From positions 1,299,501-1,363,500 of the forward strand of contig CM061246.1 of assembly GCA_022605425.2 (NCBI GenBank): a stretch of 64,000 nt of DNA, written 5' to 3'. Positions 21,345-32,059 of this stretch are shown here, piece after piece. Position 1 is the stretch's first letter; each line of letters begins with the position of its first letter. The DNA is from Hamiltosporidium tvaerminnensis (lineage: Eukaryota > Microsporidia > Dubosqiidae). Below the pieces are notes generated by a model. It saw only the letters and a list, made by a program, of their open reading frames with translations. It did no database searches and was not told the DNA's origin. The position numbers were made by a program, and so were the translations under genes.

Positions 21345-21560
21345 ATGCCGGGAGCAGAAATGGTTTGGAATATTCTCTGCTTGTCATAAGAGGCGACTAA
21401 AAAGGACGATCCTCCATGTTGGGGTCGGTCGTAGGACTAACAACCCACCCTTTAAAACCACCTGTTACGAAACCCAATAAGTAAACAAACCCACTGGAAA
21501 AAGACCGGTGGGCGGTATTACTAAGGAAGGCCAAGGCTCGAACAGGGCTGTAGCGGCAAA
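21345..21560 (-). other. GC-rich block (right arm)
   Basis: Mirror of 1662-1880, with only a handful of differences. Confidence 0.45.
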
Positions 21561-21664
21561 GAAGAATGAATTATACTTAAACGACAATAAAATAAGAATT
21601 AAAGTTAATTAGATCATTAAGATATCGTGTTATATCGGTATAAGAATTTTAAATTTATTTAAAA

Positions 21665-22375
21665 AATATCCCATCCTTTTAAAAATTTCGCAAGTGTTAT
21701 ATTATTTTTATGAAATTAACGCAGTTTTAGGTTTAACATAAATAACTCCTCTTCAAACCTCCATCAGTACCGCTTATGATACCTAAATTCCAAAGACTTT
21801 TATCAAAAAGATGTATAGAACTCAATTAAAAGAGTATTCGGTTGACAGTTGTTCGTAAATGTCCGTTACATTGAGTCTGATCGTTGGTATAACCCCTTCC
21901 TGAGCTTTCCTAAGACTATGCAGCATTCCCACTTACTTTACCCTCACCGAACCTAATAAACTTCTAGCCAAGATATATCTCGGCGAATAATATAAAATTC
22001 ACCAAAACAAACCCTACCAACCAGATAAACAAGATACTATGCCTTCTCGGAATAAAAGAAGTTTATTTTTTTATCTACTAGTCGCTATTTCTGCTAACCC
22101 GAGTGAGAAAATCTAGGTTTCAAAGCTTTTACATGGCGATTACCTACATCTTCGGTTGAAATTTGCAATCTGGTTACATAAAGAACTACAAAAAATATTT
22201 GTCAAAAAAGTTTCGCAATTTTGTAGACCTTCTCCTCCTTAAACACGCCCAATGGAACAAAAAAATAAATGTGTTTTATTTCCACCAAAAATTCAAACAA
22301 TTATCTTCACACCAGTTTCACACACTCATTACGAAGCAGAAAGTTTTTTTGGTGTTTATCCTCTCTCCACCAATA
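21665..22375 (-). repeat. REP1 copy E (right arm)
   Basis: Mirror of REP1 copy A. The 71-codon frame crossing it (22163-22378) lies antisense to the repeat, is not conserved in other REP1 copies and is not called. Confidence 0.7.
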
Positions 22376-22427
22376 TAAATTCAAATATAATAAAAATATT
22401 TTATGGATTTAAATTGAATTTTTAAAA

Positions 22428-22430
22428 CCC
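22428..22430 (+). promoter_or_regulatory. CCC motif before the PSY2-like start
   Basis: AAAACCCAACTT lies 14 nt before the ATG at 22445. CCC- or GGG-like motifs just upstream of starts are an established microsporidian gene signal (Peyretaillade and colleagues). The same is seen here for BolA (12225-12227), NAA10 (30525-30527, minus), TRS20 (30874-30876), uS10 (48735-48737, minus), ECT1 (51033-51035, minus) and RPC3 (61420-61423). GGG forms precede 27807 and 39023. Confidence 0.6.
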
Positions 22431-22444
22431 AACTTGTAGCTATA

Positions 22445-24169
22445 ATGATTCAAGCAAAAGTAACGGTTCAAAAGATTTTTAATAATGAAATACAAGCGAT
22501 TTGGAATGATTGTACTCTGGAATTTAATAAAAATGAGTTAGTCTTTAAATTTCTTGAATCTGGTAAAATTATTGGATTTATTGTTTCGTTTATAAAGATA
22601 AAATATTGCAATGATGTAATTTTGATTCAAAATAATAAAGAATTATACAAAATTTATTTTGATGATTCTAATGATTATAAAGATTTTATTGCCAACTCTT
22701 ACTTGAATTTTGATTTATCTTTAGATTCTAACGAAAACCAAGAAAACTTAGAAATTAAAAATTCATCAATAGAAAAAGTTACTGACGATATTACAAAATC
22801 AGATTATGAAATTAGTATGATAGATAAAATAAATGATGATTCAATGATGGCGAATCTAGAATTAAAAGATATTTCAGTTGATGAATTATTAAATTTAGAT
22901 ATTGCTTCGCTTGATTTCACGACCAAAACGCAAATAGCTAAGGCGATATTTGATAGTAAAAATTTTGAAGTATTTTTATATGCAAGAATATCGATAATTC
23001 AAATGTTAAATTTATCTGATCGAAGGTTGTTTTATAAGATATTCGAAAATTCAAAAAAAATCATAGAACACTTTGAAGAATATATGGAAAAAGAAATTGA
23101 TAAAAATAGTTCTGATTTTCCATTAATTTTTTTCGAGAATGTTCTTCAAAAATTTATGCCTACGAGTAGTTTTTTAGAATTGAAAAATATTTTATTGAAA
23201 AAAAATCTAATTTATGATGAGAATATAAAATATTCTCTATTGAAAGATCAATTAGATTCATTTCAGAATATAAATGATTTTCTTGATAATTTATATCAAA
23301 ATTGTAAATTAGATGAAACCATTCTAAATATAATTTTTGAAAATATTTTATCAAATAATAATGAATTTTTTATTGTTTTAAATAAGGTAATAGATATATC
23401 ATATGAGAGTGCTCTTGTTTTTTTCTTGATTGAATCAAATATGGAATTTCTTTGTAAAAAAATTAAATCTAGTTTAATGAATAAAGATGATTATTATAGT
23501 ATAGAATGGATAATTGTATGTCTGGAGAATCTTTTACACGAAAAATGTAATACCTTGCTTTTAGATATATTTTATAGTAAATTCATTATAATTTTATTCT
23601 CAGATGATTTCTTAATATATGTAAAATCCGAAGATTCACATATTTTTTTTAAATTATTCACTTCACTTTTATCAATTCATTCATTCAGATTCAGAGATTT
23701 TATCATATACAATGATTTTCTTAAATTCATATTCACAGAATATCAAAGTAGAATATATTCTAAACATCATGATACAATTTTTTCAACAAAAAATCAAGCT
23801 ACAGAATGTTTTAACTCAGAAAATAATTTTAATTTTGTCAAATCTGTGAATGGAATCAATATAACAACATTATATTCGGAAGATTTTAACAAAGAAATAT
23901 TTTTTAGAACAAATTTACTTAATTATGAAATATTTTGTATAAAGATCTTTGAAATTGCATCACAAAATAATACGATACTTTCTTCATATTTTTTCAAGAA
24001 CAATCTTTTTATAAGAATATTAGAAATATTCAGTAGAAATTATACAAAACGAAACTCTTTATATTCATATATTTCTGATATATTCATTAATTCAGATAAG
24101 AAATTTCTTGAAAAACTTACAAATTTATATTACAACGAAGTAAATAGAATATTAAATTTGCTAAATTAG
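22445..24169 (+). CDS. PSY2: PSY2/SMEK-like PP4 regulatory subunit 3 (right, complete copy)
   Basis: 574 residues. Family members (yeast Psy2, animal SMEK/PP4R3) target protein phosphatase 4 to substrates in DNA-damage and developmental signalling. Seen: a PH/EVH1-like N-terminus (about 1-90, with VTVQKIF and WNDCTLEF), an acidic linker (90-145), then an all-helical armadillo-like region. The region near residues 505-545 (ILSSYFFKNNLFIRILEIF, then a run with Tyr, Asn, Ser, Leu) parallels the SMK-1 segment FYNRYI..NLFEPVI, and KILFENSKK-like helices near 200 parallel EVMFSD. Identity is low, so this rests on pattern alignment from memory. It is shorter than yeast Psy2 (about 860), lacking the long C-terminal tail. 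CCC motif 14 nt upstream. A second copy starts at 776 on the other strand. Confidence 0.62.
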   Translation: MIQAKVTVQKIFNNEIQAIWNDCTLEFNKNELVFKFLESGKIIGFIVSFIKIKYCNDVILIQNNKELYKIYFDDSNDYKDFIANSYLNFDLSLDSNENQENLEIKNSSIEKVTDDITKSDYEISMIDKINDDSMMANLELKDISVDELLNLDIASLDFTTKTQIAKAIFDSKNFEVFLYARISIIQMLNLSDRRLFYKIFENSKKIIEHFEEYMEKEIDKNSSDFPLIFFENVLQKFMPTSSFLELKNILLKKNLIYDENIKYSLLKDQLDSFQNINDFLDNLYQNCKLDETILNIIFENILSNNNEFFIVLNKVIDISYESALVFFLIESNMEFLCKKIKSSLMNKDDYYSIEWIIVCLENLLHEKCNTLLLDIFYSKFIIILFSDDFLIYVKSEDSHIFFKLFTSLLSIHSFRFRDFIIYNDFLKFIFTEYQSRIYSKHHDTIFSTKNQATECFNSENNFNFVKSVNGINITTLYSEDFNKEIFFRTNLLNYEIFCIKIFEIASQNNTILSSYFFKNNLFIRILEIFSRNYTKRNSLYSYISDIFINSDKKFLEKLTNLYYNEVNRILNLLN

Positions 24170-25254
24170 ATACAGCAAAGAAATAGGATTATAATTTCTA
24201 AATTTTATTATATCCATACTTTATAAACAATTTAGGAGTAATTAAACCTTTTCGAGTTAACTCTTGGTAAAATATAAAATTTCTACTTGGTTTAATTTTT
24301 TGCATTTAAAACACTCTCAAAGTAATAAAATTCAATCTCTCAATCTAAGAAAATGAATATTCTTTACATATCAAAATTTGGATTTTTTAAGCTTTTATAA
24401 TCCTAATTTTTGACTGATTAATACTATTGATTGATCAAATATAATTATTCTTCATCATAATATTTTAAAACAAAGATTTTTTAAATTAAATTCTTCATTA
24501 TTATTTAAAAAGCTGAATATAGTGTATATTTTACATTCTAAATTCAATTCATTTTTTTTTAATATCAAACCTAAATCAAGTATTTTTGTATTTATAGGAA
24601 TGAATATCATGAATACGCTTTTTCACTCAAATAACTACCACCTATGTATTTTCTTAAATTCATATTTTTATTGTTTATAATAAATTTATTTTTAAGTTTT
24701 TTTTGAAATATCAAATTTGTAATAATTAAAGTTTTTCTCGAGATTTCAATAGTTTTTCTAAATTCGAGAATTAAATAAAAATTACAAATTTAATTTTATA
24801 TTTGTAATCGAAAAACATATTTCTCTTAGAAAAAAGGCCTTGTATAATAGCATTGTAATCGACAGCATTTTATTGAATTTACATCTGTGCATCGTCAAAG
24901 ACTCTTATTAAATTATTAAGGCAGATACGACTTTATTATTTAGTTTATATTTTTGTTTAATAATGTATCAGTAAATCATATCATCAATTACTTAATTTTT
25001 CTTCTAAGTTTATGTTTTGTGTTTTTTCTTATAAATCCTTGATTTTATTTTGAAATTTAAAGATGTTTTTTAAACTGATAAATTAATTAATTTATTTAAT
25101 ATTAAAAAACTCGGAATCTGAAATATTTATTTCATAGCCTCGTTCTTTTTATATGTAAAAAGGAATCTAGTTTTTACAATTAAAATATTTGAATGTTAAA
25201 CAAATTAATTATTTTATCAGTTTAAAATACAATTGAAAGTTTAAAACAGATAAT
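24170..25254. other. AT-rich stretch with no gene seen
   Basis: About 1.1 kb downstream of the PSY2-like gene. Nothing recognisable. Confidence 0.55.
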
Positions 25255-25490
25255 GAGTTATACTTGTTTAAGAAATTTGTGAAAAAGAATATGGAGGTAA
25301 GAGTAAACACCAGACTAAAAACCAACATTCAAATTCGGAATAATAGACTTGAAATGTTGATTTTTAATAAAAAAAAATCAAATGAGATTGAACGAATCGA
25401 GGTGAGAATTACTTCTCGAAAGACAACTCTATTTAAGGAATGGCATAGGTTTTGGGAGAAATTTTTGTCTGAGTAGAGGAAGATATCTAC
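25255..25490 (+). mobile_element. R4/Dong-like element, internal endonuclease fragment
   Basis: A 70-codon frame reads EVRVNTRLKTNIQIRNNRLE and later IERIEVRITS. This matches the REL-endonuclease region EIRVDTRIKTDVKIRCNRPD and LIEVRITS of the copies at 52.4 and 58.5 kb. The catalytic RPD is RLE here, so the fragment is dead. Confidence 0.75.
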
Positions 25491-25589
25491 AAATTTGATG
25501 TGAAAACAATCTTATGTGTTGTGAAATAGAATGTTATTGACACTGAATACTTACTTACTCCCATTTGTTCTTTTTCTATCTCTCAGTAT

Positions 25590-25790
25590 CGAGGATGAAC
25601 CAATTAATGTTTTCCATTTTTTTTTTAATCTGTTGTAACTCAGAGTTATTGGGAATCTGCCTATAGATTCAGGGTGGTTCATATCCCACCAAAATGACGG
25701 CAATGATTATCACACGAATTGTATACATTTATTACCAACCAAATGGTTTTTAATGTGGTTATTCTCTATTTTTCTGTAAATAAATGCCAT
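25590..25790 (-). repeat. REP1 remnant (copy G)
   Basis: In reverse it carries the REP1 start region: GAATAACCACATTAAAAACC, a decayed GATCATTGTTTGG-like block and TTTTGGTGGGA. Only the first ~200 bp are recognisable. Confidence 0.5.
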
Positions 25791-26295
25791 AAGGTGTAAA
25801 ATATGAAGCAGCAAATTTAAGTAAGAATATATGGCATATATTCAGTAGATATCTATAAAAAAAATGTTGAAATATTTTATTGGATACTTAGAAAATCAGA
25901 ATCAAGATTTAAAGTAAATTAGCAAGAGAAAGTGTACCTTGTATTTAATAAAGAGAGTAAAAATCTATGAAGGTTCCATACTTCTTTAAGAATAAACGCG
26001 AATGAAAAAGGGAATTAAACGAACAAATATCAATACTGATAGGTCTAAGGTGTGAATAAAATGACCAAAATCAAAGTATTGGATCAAAATATATAAAAAA
26101 AATTAATATAAATAAGTCATAAAAAAACGTGAAAAGAGGTAAGAAAACGTAACAAATAAAATAGGAAATCTATAATTAAGTTAATTTTTCTAAATAAAAA
26201 TTTAGAGATAAAAATTTAGAGATAAATTAGAATTCGAGTTTAATCAATGAAAATGTAACCACCAAATGCTTTTAAATCAAAATAAATAATTCTTC

Positions 26296-27807
26296 TTATA
26301 AACCATCCATTCTTTCGAGAATATCTTCATTTATTAAAAAACATTTCCAACCCAACTTTATTGGTAGTTCCAAATTTTTTTCTTTGTCATCGTAAAAATA
26401 AATGGTAAACTTTCTGTAAAACAAAAAATTCGTAATTAAATTATATGAATCTGCATTAGGCTTATTGATAACATCTTGTTCACCAATGTAAGATGAAAAT
26501 ATTGCATCAAAATATTCTAGCAATCCTATCGCATTTAAACATTTGATTGCATGTATATGAGAACCGTTAGTGAAACATATTTTTCTTGATTTTATTCCTT
26601 TAAAGATTTCAATTACACTAGAATTTTTATCAAGTTTATCATTGTAGGGAATATTTCCATAGAAAATTTCATGAATGTTTTCAAATGATATTTTTCTTAT
26701 TTTAAATATTTCTATCAAATATCTTGTATTAGATTTTTTAGACTTTTCATAAAGATTTTTGAACAAACTTTTATTTATTCCTAATAAATCTGAAAAGGAA
26801 TCCACATTTGTATGAATATTTTCAACAAGACCAGTATTCTTTTCGTACAATGTATCATCAAGATCAAATATAATTACTTTATCATTTAAAAGTAATTCAT
26901 TTGGTTCACAATCAATATTATTAAAAAATAAAATATTAGAAAATATTTCTATTTCTGGATTACTATAATCTGATATCAAATGATTTATACTTTTCGTAAA
27001 GTTATTTACTTTTTTTAACAATTTATCATGAATTTTAAATGTAGCAGGAAAACTTCGTTCAAATGTCTCATACAATTCTATACTTGTTTTACCCTCTTCA
27101 CTTGTTTCAGTTAAATCTCCGATATATTTATTCGCAGTGCTGATTTCTAGAATTTCATTTTTAGAAAGTTCTTTAAAAAAATTGAAATTTTCTTTAGTAA
27201 AAGAGTCATAAAGACATTTAAACAATTTGAATTCTTTAATATATTTTAAAGAATTCATTTCATGACATTTGATTTTGTTCTGCGAATCTTCGTTAGAAAA
27301 CGGAAGTGATTCTGAGTTCTTATTAGTTTGTAAAAAACTTAATATTTTTAACAAATCTTTACTTTCTGCTAGAAATACACTTAAATAGTCTTCCATAAAT
27401 ATCGATTTTTTATTTCTTGTCATACATTTTTTAAATAAAAGTATATTTTTTTCAAATACAGAATTTACTGTTTCTAAAAAGGCCATCGCCTTAAATTTGT
27501 GAGAAAAAAAATATTTTTCATGACTTCTATTTAAAAGAAAATGATCCACTCTTTTCTCACTTTTTTTAATGTCGTATAAAATTTCAACACCAAATGAATT
27601 CTTCAAAAATATCTTTTTCTCTGTTTCTGATAAATTTTTGTTAAAAATTATAAAGTTCTCAAGGTTAATCCAAAAATTTTCGACATAAAGAAAAGAGATA
27701 CAAAATAAAAGCTTGTTATCTGCAAATCGTGTAAAATATTCATCGAAATCAATTGAATATACAAACGAAAAAAATATCAAAAGTGTAACTGCTTTATCGA
27801 ATTTCAT
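26296..27807 (-). CDS. Signal-peptide protein with a C-terminal SDT1/PHM8-type HAD nucleotidase domain
   Basis: 503 residues in one frame. An N-terminal signal peptide is likely (KAVTLLIFFSFVYS, residues 5-18). Residues 20-300 are an alpha-helical, Phe/Lys/Asn-rich region that I do not recognise. From about 305 a HAD subfamily IA domain follows: IIFDLDDTLY (nucleophile at ~314), CFTNGSHIHAIKCLNAIGL (motif II at ~410), the motif III lysine in NKPNADSYN (~450) and YFYDDKEKN (motif IV, ~473). This series matches yeast Sdt1/Phm8 pyrimidine and lysophosphatidic acid phosphatases. Those enzymes are cytosolic and ~280-320 residues, so the secretion signal and 280-residue extension are unusual. GAGGGATCT directly precedes the ATG. 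Secretion and action on host or vacuolar nucleotides is inference. Confidence 0.8.
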   Translation of the reverse strand: MKFDKAVTLLIFFSFVYSIDFDEYFTRFADNKLLFCISFLYVENFWINLENFIIFNKNLSETEKKIFLKNSFGVEILYDIKKSEKRVDHFLLNRSHEKYFFSHKFKAMAFLETVNSVFEKNILLFKKCMTRNKKSIFMEDYLSVFLAESKDLLKILSFLQTNKNSESLPFSNEDSQNKIKCHEMNSLKYIKEFKLFKCLYDSFTKENFNFFKELSKNEILEISTANKYIGDLTETSEEGKTSIELYETFERSFPATFKIHDKLLKKVNNFTKSINHLISDYSNPEIEIFSNILFFNNIDCEPNELLLNDKVIIFDLDDTLYEKNTGLVENIHTNVDSFSDLLGINKSLFKNLYEKSKKSNTRYLIEIFKIRKISFENIHEIFYGNIPYNDKLDKNSSVIEIFKGIKSRKICFTNGSHIHAIKCLNAIGLLEYFDAIFSSYIGEQDVINKPNADSYNLITNFLFYRKFTIYFYDDKEKNLELPIKLGWKCFLINEDILERMDGL

Positions 27808-28984
27808 AGATCCCTCAATTTATTGAAAATTTTATAGGAAAAAATTTCAAAAAACTTTAAAAATTAATTATAACAAATAAAAAACTGATTAAAAACTAAA
27901 ATGGTAAATTAAATTTGTTATTTTTTTTTATAAAATTTTTGCAGTTTAATTAAATTGGTTTTAAAATGTAAATAAACCAAAAAAATGATTCAAATTTTAG
28001 TATAAAAACATAAATAGCTCATAATACTTTTGCTGATTTTTAAATAAAAAACAAATTAAATTTTTTTTTAAATAGATTTTTTCAAATTTTAATTGATATT
28101 TTTTAAAAATTTTTGAATTTAAAATTTAACAGAATGAATTTTTTTTGATGGTTTTCATTAAAATTTTGTTTTCCGAACAAGTTTATAGTTTAATGATTGT
28201 AATTAGTGTATACACTAAAACAATATCATATGATTTGCTTCTATCTAATGTGGATTATTTCAAGTCGCTAAAATAACTTGAACTAACCTTGTAGAATAGA
28301 TTCTGAAAAGCATGTATTTGGGAATTAAACTTAAAAACCGAATACATGGTATAATCAATATAAAATTATCTATCAAGTATAAAGTTAAATAACCAACTCG
28401 TTCTAAGGCCAGAAAACTTTGGAAATTTCCTTAAGCTTTTTTAATATAGGAAACTAAAGAAGTATAAACTCATGATCAATAAATTATGATATATTCATAT
28501 TATAGTTAGAAGTATTTCCAATGATATAGTTTGACACAATATTTTAGAAACTATCATAATCTTTACTTTATATTCACCAGATACCAGATAAAATACAAGT
28601 ATATGTTAAGTTAATAACACAAAAAAAACAAAATTAATTTTAGTGATCTATATAGAAGATTAGAACTGAAGATAATACCTGTAATAATCAGCAAATGATA
28701 CAGGAATATAATATAGAAGGTGAAATTACCTGCCTGTCCTTTACTGCCATTTGACACACGACAATAAACAAAGAAAATGGTAAGCAAACAAACAAGAGAT
28801 TATTTACAGATTAAATGTAAATATACTACTAAAAATTCATGATTCGACTCAAAATATAAAAAAGGTGTCAAAGCCAAGGCAGAAGCAAATAAAACAGAAA
28901 ACAGGCTGATTAAAGAAACATAACTTTCAAGGAAATGTCTAATATATTACTAAATAAATTATTTTTTATTTTTTAATTTAGTCT
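27808..28984. other. Gene-free AT-rich stretch
   Basis: About 1.2 kb. A short frame starting at 28777 runs 21 codons to a TGA, then 22 more sense codons. It is too short and motif-free to call. Confidence 0.5.
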
Positions 28985-29705
28985 GAAGGGAAGATAACCA
29001 CATAAAAAACTATCTGCTTAACAATAGCTATGCTAGATTGAAACAAAAAATCATTGTTTGGATTTTTGGTCGGAATGAAACCTCACTCATCTTCAGTTGT
29101 TGCATGGGAGTTGTTATGAGAAGGAGAGGTCTAAAAAATAGCGAAACTTTTTATAAAAATTAATTTGTAGTTTTTTATGTAACTAGATTGCAGACCGCAG
29201 CTAAACATGTAGGTAATTGCCATGTAAAAGCATGAAAACCTAGGCTTGCTCACTCGGGTTAGAAGACTTAGGGCCTGGGAGATATAAAAATTAAAACCAT
29301 TAAAAGCCGGGAGAGCTAAGTAGCAGGTTATACCGGTTGTAATGACATTGCGCTTTCTAAATAAATCCTATTATAGTCTCTGAAATACATCTTAAATAGA
29401 AGTTTTTGGGTTCAAAAGTTTAGAGTAAGTAAGAATGCTGCTTGTCTTGGGGGAGCCCAGGGTGAGCTTCGGCTTCGATCAGACCATATGAAACAGAAAT
29501 TAACAAACACCGGGCAAATTCCTCGCTAATAATTAGGTTTTACACATCTGGTAGATGAAAAACTTATGGACCTGGGTATCACAGAGTGTAGTGATAGCGT
29601 GTTGGGGTAGCAATTATTTATGATAAACCTATAACTGCGTTAATGTAATGAAAACAAATATAACACTTGCCATTGTTTTAAAAAAGATGTGATACTTTTA
29701 AATAA
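28985..29705 (+). repeat. REP1 copy D
   Basis: Well preserved. It has ATCATTGTTTGGATTTTTGG, CACTCGGGTTAGAAGACTTA, CTGAAATACATCTTAAATAG and ATAACTGCGTTAATGT in order. It ends before AGATGTGATACTTTT. 29706-30029 shows nothing. Confidence 0.75.
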
Positions 29706-30029
29706 AGTTTTTGAATTTTTTGATTTAGATAACATGAAATCCCAAAAGCTTAGAATCGAAATAATTTATTATCCTGAAAATGAACTTATTTATAGAACTT
29801 AAATTTATCTGCAGTTTAGTATATAAATAGAAGTATCTGTTTGATTATTAAGTGAAAACACAAAGTAAAATTAATATTGTGCAAAATTAACCCGAGTCTT
29901 AGAATATACATTATCGTTAGAAGTTTATTTATTTACCTAGTAATTTCCACACTTTAAAGTTATCTAATTAAAAATTGTTGATATGTTTGCTATTCATAGA
30001 AAATATTAAAAAAAATATTATTAAGACTA

Positions 30030-30518
30030 TCATGAAGGCAAAATGGTTAATACCATGCGATATGCATCTTCCTTATTGTGATAATATTTTTCGATCAAAT
30101 CGGTGTTTTTGAAACCAAATTTATTGCAATAAAGATTAATTGCCAAGTTATTTGATACTCTTACATTTAAAATTAAATTTATAGAATTTATATGAGACAT
30201 ATTTTCTTTTAAATAATTCTTTACTGCTTTAATTCCATTTTCAATCAACCTTTTTCCTATTCCACGATTTCTGTATTCAAAATCTACACATAAAGAAGTA
30301 ATATATGCCAAATTTATGTCTAAATCTTCTTTTTCTAATTTTATCAAAATATATCCAACTATTAATCCATTATCTACGGCTACAAAAGACAAATCAGGAT
30401 ATAGTGTTAATATATAATAATATAGTTTCATCTTGTAATTTTCTGGTAAGTTTTTTGTATTTATTTCCTGAACAGATTCAAGATCTGAATAATTCATTTT
30501 GCGTATTTCAACCATCAT
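30030..30518 (-). CDS. NAA10: NatA catalytic subunit NAA10/ARD1-like N-acetyltransferase
   Basis: 162 residues. It acetylates protein N-termini exposed after Met removal, on the ribosome, normally with NAA15. GNAT fold: VEIRKMNYSDLESVQEIN, then NLPENYKMKLYYY (family NLPENYQMKYYFYH), the strand AYITSLCVDFEYRNRGIG with the acetyl-CoA loop R-N-R-G-I-G, LNVRVSNNLAINLYCNKFGF and KYYHNKEDAYRM, all diagnostic of NAA10. I take the ATG pair at 30518/30515 rather than the ATG at 30530, because a CCC motif (30525-30527) lies between them and the family starts with M(x)IR. It is divergent to TRS20 with 362 bp between. It lacks the long C-terminal tail of animal NAA10. Confidence 0.93.
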   Translation of the reverse strand: MMVEIRKMNYSDLESVQEINTKNLPENYKMKLYYYILTLYPDLSFVAVDNGLIVGYILIKLEKEDLDINLAYITSLCVDFEYRNRGIGKRLIENGIKAVKNYLKENMSHINSINLILNVRVSNNLAINLYCNKFGFKNTDLIEKYYHNKEDAYRMVLTILPS

Positions 30519-30880
30519 AAGCAAGGGCATCCATGTTTAGACGAAAAATTTGTTAAAATTCAATTTTCTTTAAATTTGGATTGTTACATTTGTATATTTT
30601 CTATGTATTTTTTGTTTTTTGGTTATTTTTTTAAAAGTTGAAGAATAATTTTTGATTTATATTAAATATAAGAAAGAGGCTACATTGGTTGAAAATATAT
30701 ACGAATTTAAGAAATGTAATAGAAGAACTAAAGAATACGATAAAATCTGGTAAAATAGTCATTTGATTTAAATAAAATTCTTCTAACCTGATTATTATAG
30801 ACATAAATAGAAATTGAAACTTTTGAATAATCGTATTTATTTTTTAAACAGTAATTTGTTAAAATTTTTATAACCCATAA

Positions 30881-31305
30881 ATGGGTGAACTGCTTCTTAT
30901 AACAAACATAGAAGATGATATAATATTTAAAAAAGAGTTTGATATTATGAATGACAAAGAATATTGTTCTCTTTTTATGCTGGGATATTCTAGTCTCGAT
31001 ATTATTGAAGAAATTAGGTTTTCGACTGTAAAAACATTTTTTAAGTCGTTAGATACACAAAGTAAATGGGATGTTAGTGTTTATTTTTTACCTTCTGGTT
31101 TTAAACTCATATATATTAATGAAGATTCGGAAGAGAAAAGAGTTTATGATTTTATGAGTAAAGTTCATATTTTGTTGCGAAAGGTAAGTTTTATTATTAA
31201 TTTAAGATTATTATGGCTCCTATGTTTGATTATAAAGATGTTATTGAAAATATTTGTTTTGATGATACCATATCTAAAGCATATGCAGAAATAGTCAAAA
31301 AATGA
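30881..31305 (+). CDS. TRS20: TRS20/sedlin (TRAPPC2), split by a 23-nt intron
   Basis: Exons 30881-31183 and 31207-31305 give 133 residues (sedlin is about 140). TRS20 is a small TRAPP-complex subunit for ER-Golgi vesicle tethering. Seen: the longin-fold start GELLLITNIEDDIIFKKEF, then FKSLDTQSKWDVSVYFLPSG (family KFNEWFVSAFVTAG) and VYDFMSKVHILLRK. After splicing the frame continues I-I-M-A-P-M-F-D and ends TISKAYAEIVKK, parallel to the family's MNPFY...FDRKVQFLGKKHL. Unspliced, the frame drifts into an unrelated hydrophobic tail. TAACCC sits 4 nt before the ATG, after an AAATTTTT tract. It shares its upstream region with NAA10. Confidence 0.85.
31184..31206 (+). other. 23-nt spliceosomal mini-intron in TRS20
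   Basis: It begins GTAAGTTTT, the microsporidian 5' splice consensus, and ends TTAATTTAAG, a branch-point-like TTAAT fused to the AG acceptor. 23 nt is a length known for microsporidian introns. Removal is needed to reach the conserved sedlin C-terminus. Confidence 0.82.
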
Positions 31306-32059
31306 ACGGATTGGCATATTTTTAAATGATTAAACTATATAGACTAGATTAAGTCTTATGTTTTTATGTTTGGGTTACCTTTGTTAAATTGCTTGGTTCG
31401 TTTATATTTGATTAAATTTCGAGAATAAAAATGTAAAAAATACGTATTTTAAATAAAAAGATAATCAGAGTATATGCTAATTAGAATTGTTACATCAATT
31501 TTCAGGTTTTCATATTATTAAATTTTACATATATTTCGAAATTATTGTTGCAATCACAATAGTATATCCATTAAATTCACAAAAAATATTCAATGTTTTC
31601 AGGTCCGATATTGTGAGTCTTTTTATCGTGAATTTATAAATGTGTCTTTTTCTATATTTGTAGATATAAGGATTAATCTAAATGCTTGGGTATGCTTTAA
31701 TAACATGGGTAGTTGTTTATTTTTCTTGATACGTTTTTTTGTAAACATATTGTATATTTATCCTATAATATCATAATTGCTTACTCCGGCGAAATTTCAA
31801 GGTTAAAATAGATGTATGAAGCAACCACATAACATATATGAAGAACAGTAGTAATAGGAATGAAAGTATTGCATTTTAATCTCTTATTTATTCCTCGTTG
31901 TTCAAAAATTATTTTTTTACTTTCATTCACATTTGAGTAAAAATATTGCTTTTGAAAACATTTCAACAAAAATATATTTAATTAACTTAAAATAGAATGA
32001 TCGGAAAGTAATGTTCCCGTGAATTTAATCAGAAAAAAAATAATATAACCAAACAAATT
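31306..32059. other. Intergenic stretch, nothing seen
   Basis: AT-rich. No gene, RNA or element recognised. A 62-codon frame at 31781-31969 (minus) has no support. Confidence 0.5.

Larger units (their letters stand above)
18590..23220 (-). repeat. Right arm of the long inverted duplication
   Basis: Reverse complement of 1-4640 at a few percent divergence. Contents in mirror order: membrane protein gene, OGG1 pseudogene, retrotransposon tail relic, GC-rich block, REP1 copy E and the start of the PSY2-like gene. Whether homology extends past 23220 cannot be tested, because its partner lies outside the window. Confidence 0.95.

Noticed and set aside
28777-28920. Short frame beginning MVSKQTRDYL, with a UGA and a second open half
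   Set aside because: Only ~43 codons with a stop inside, no upstream motif and no recognisable family.
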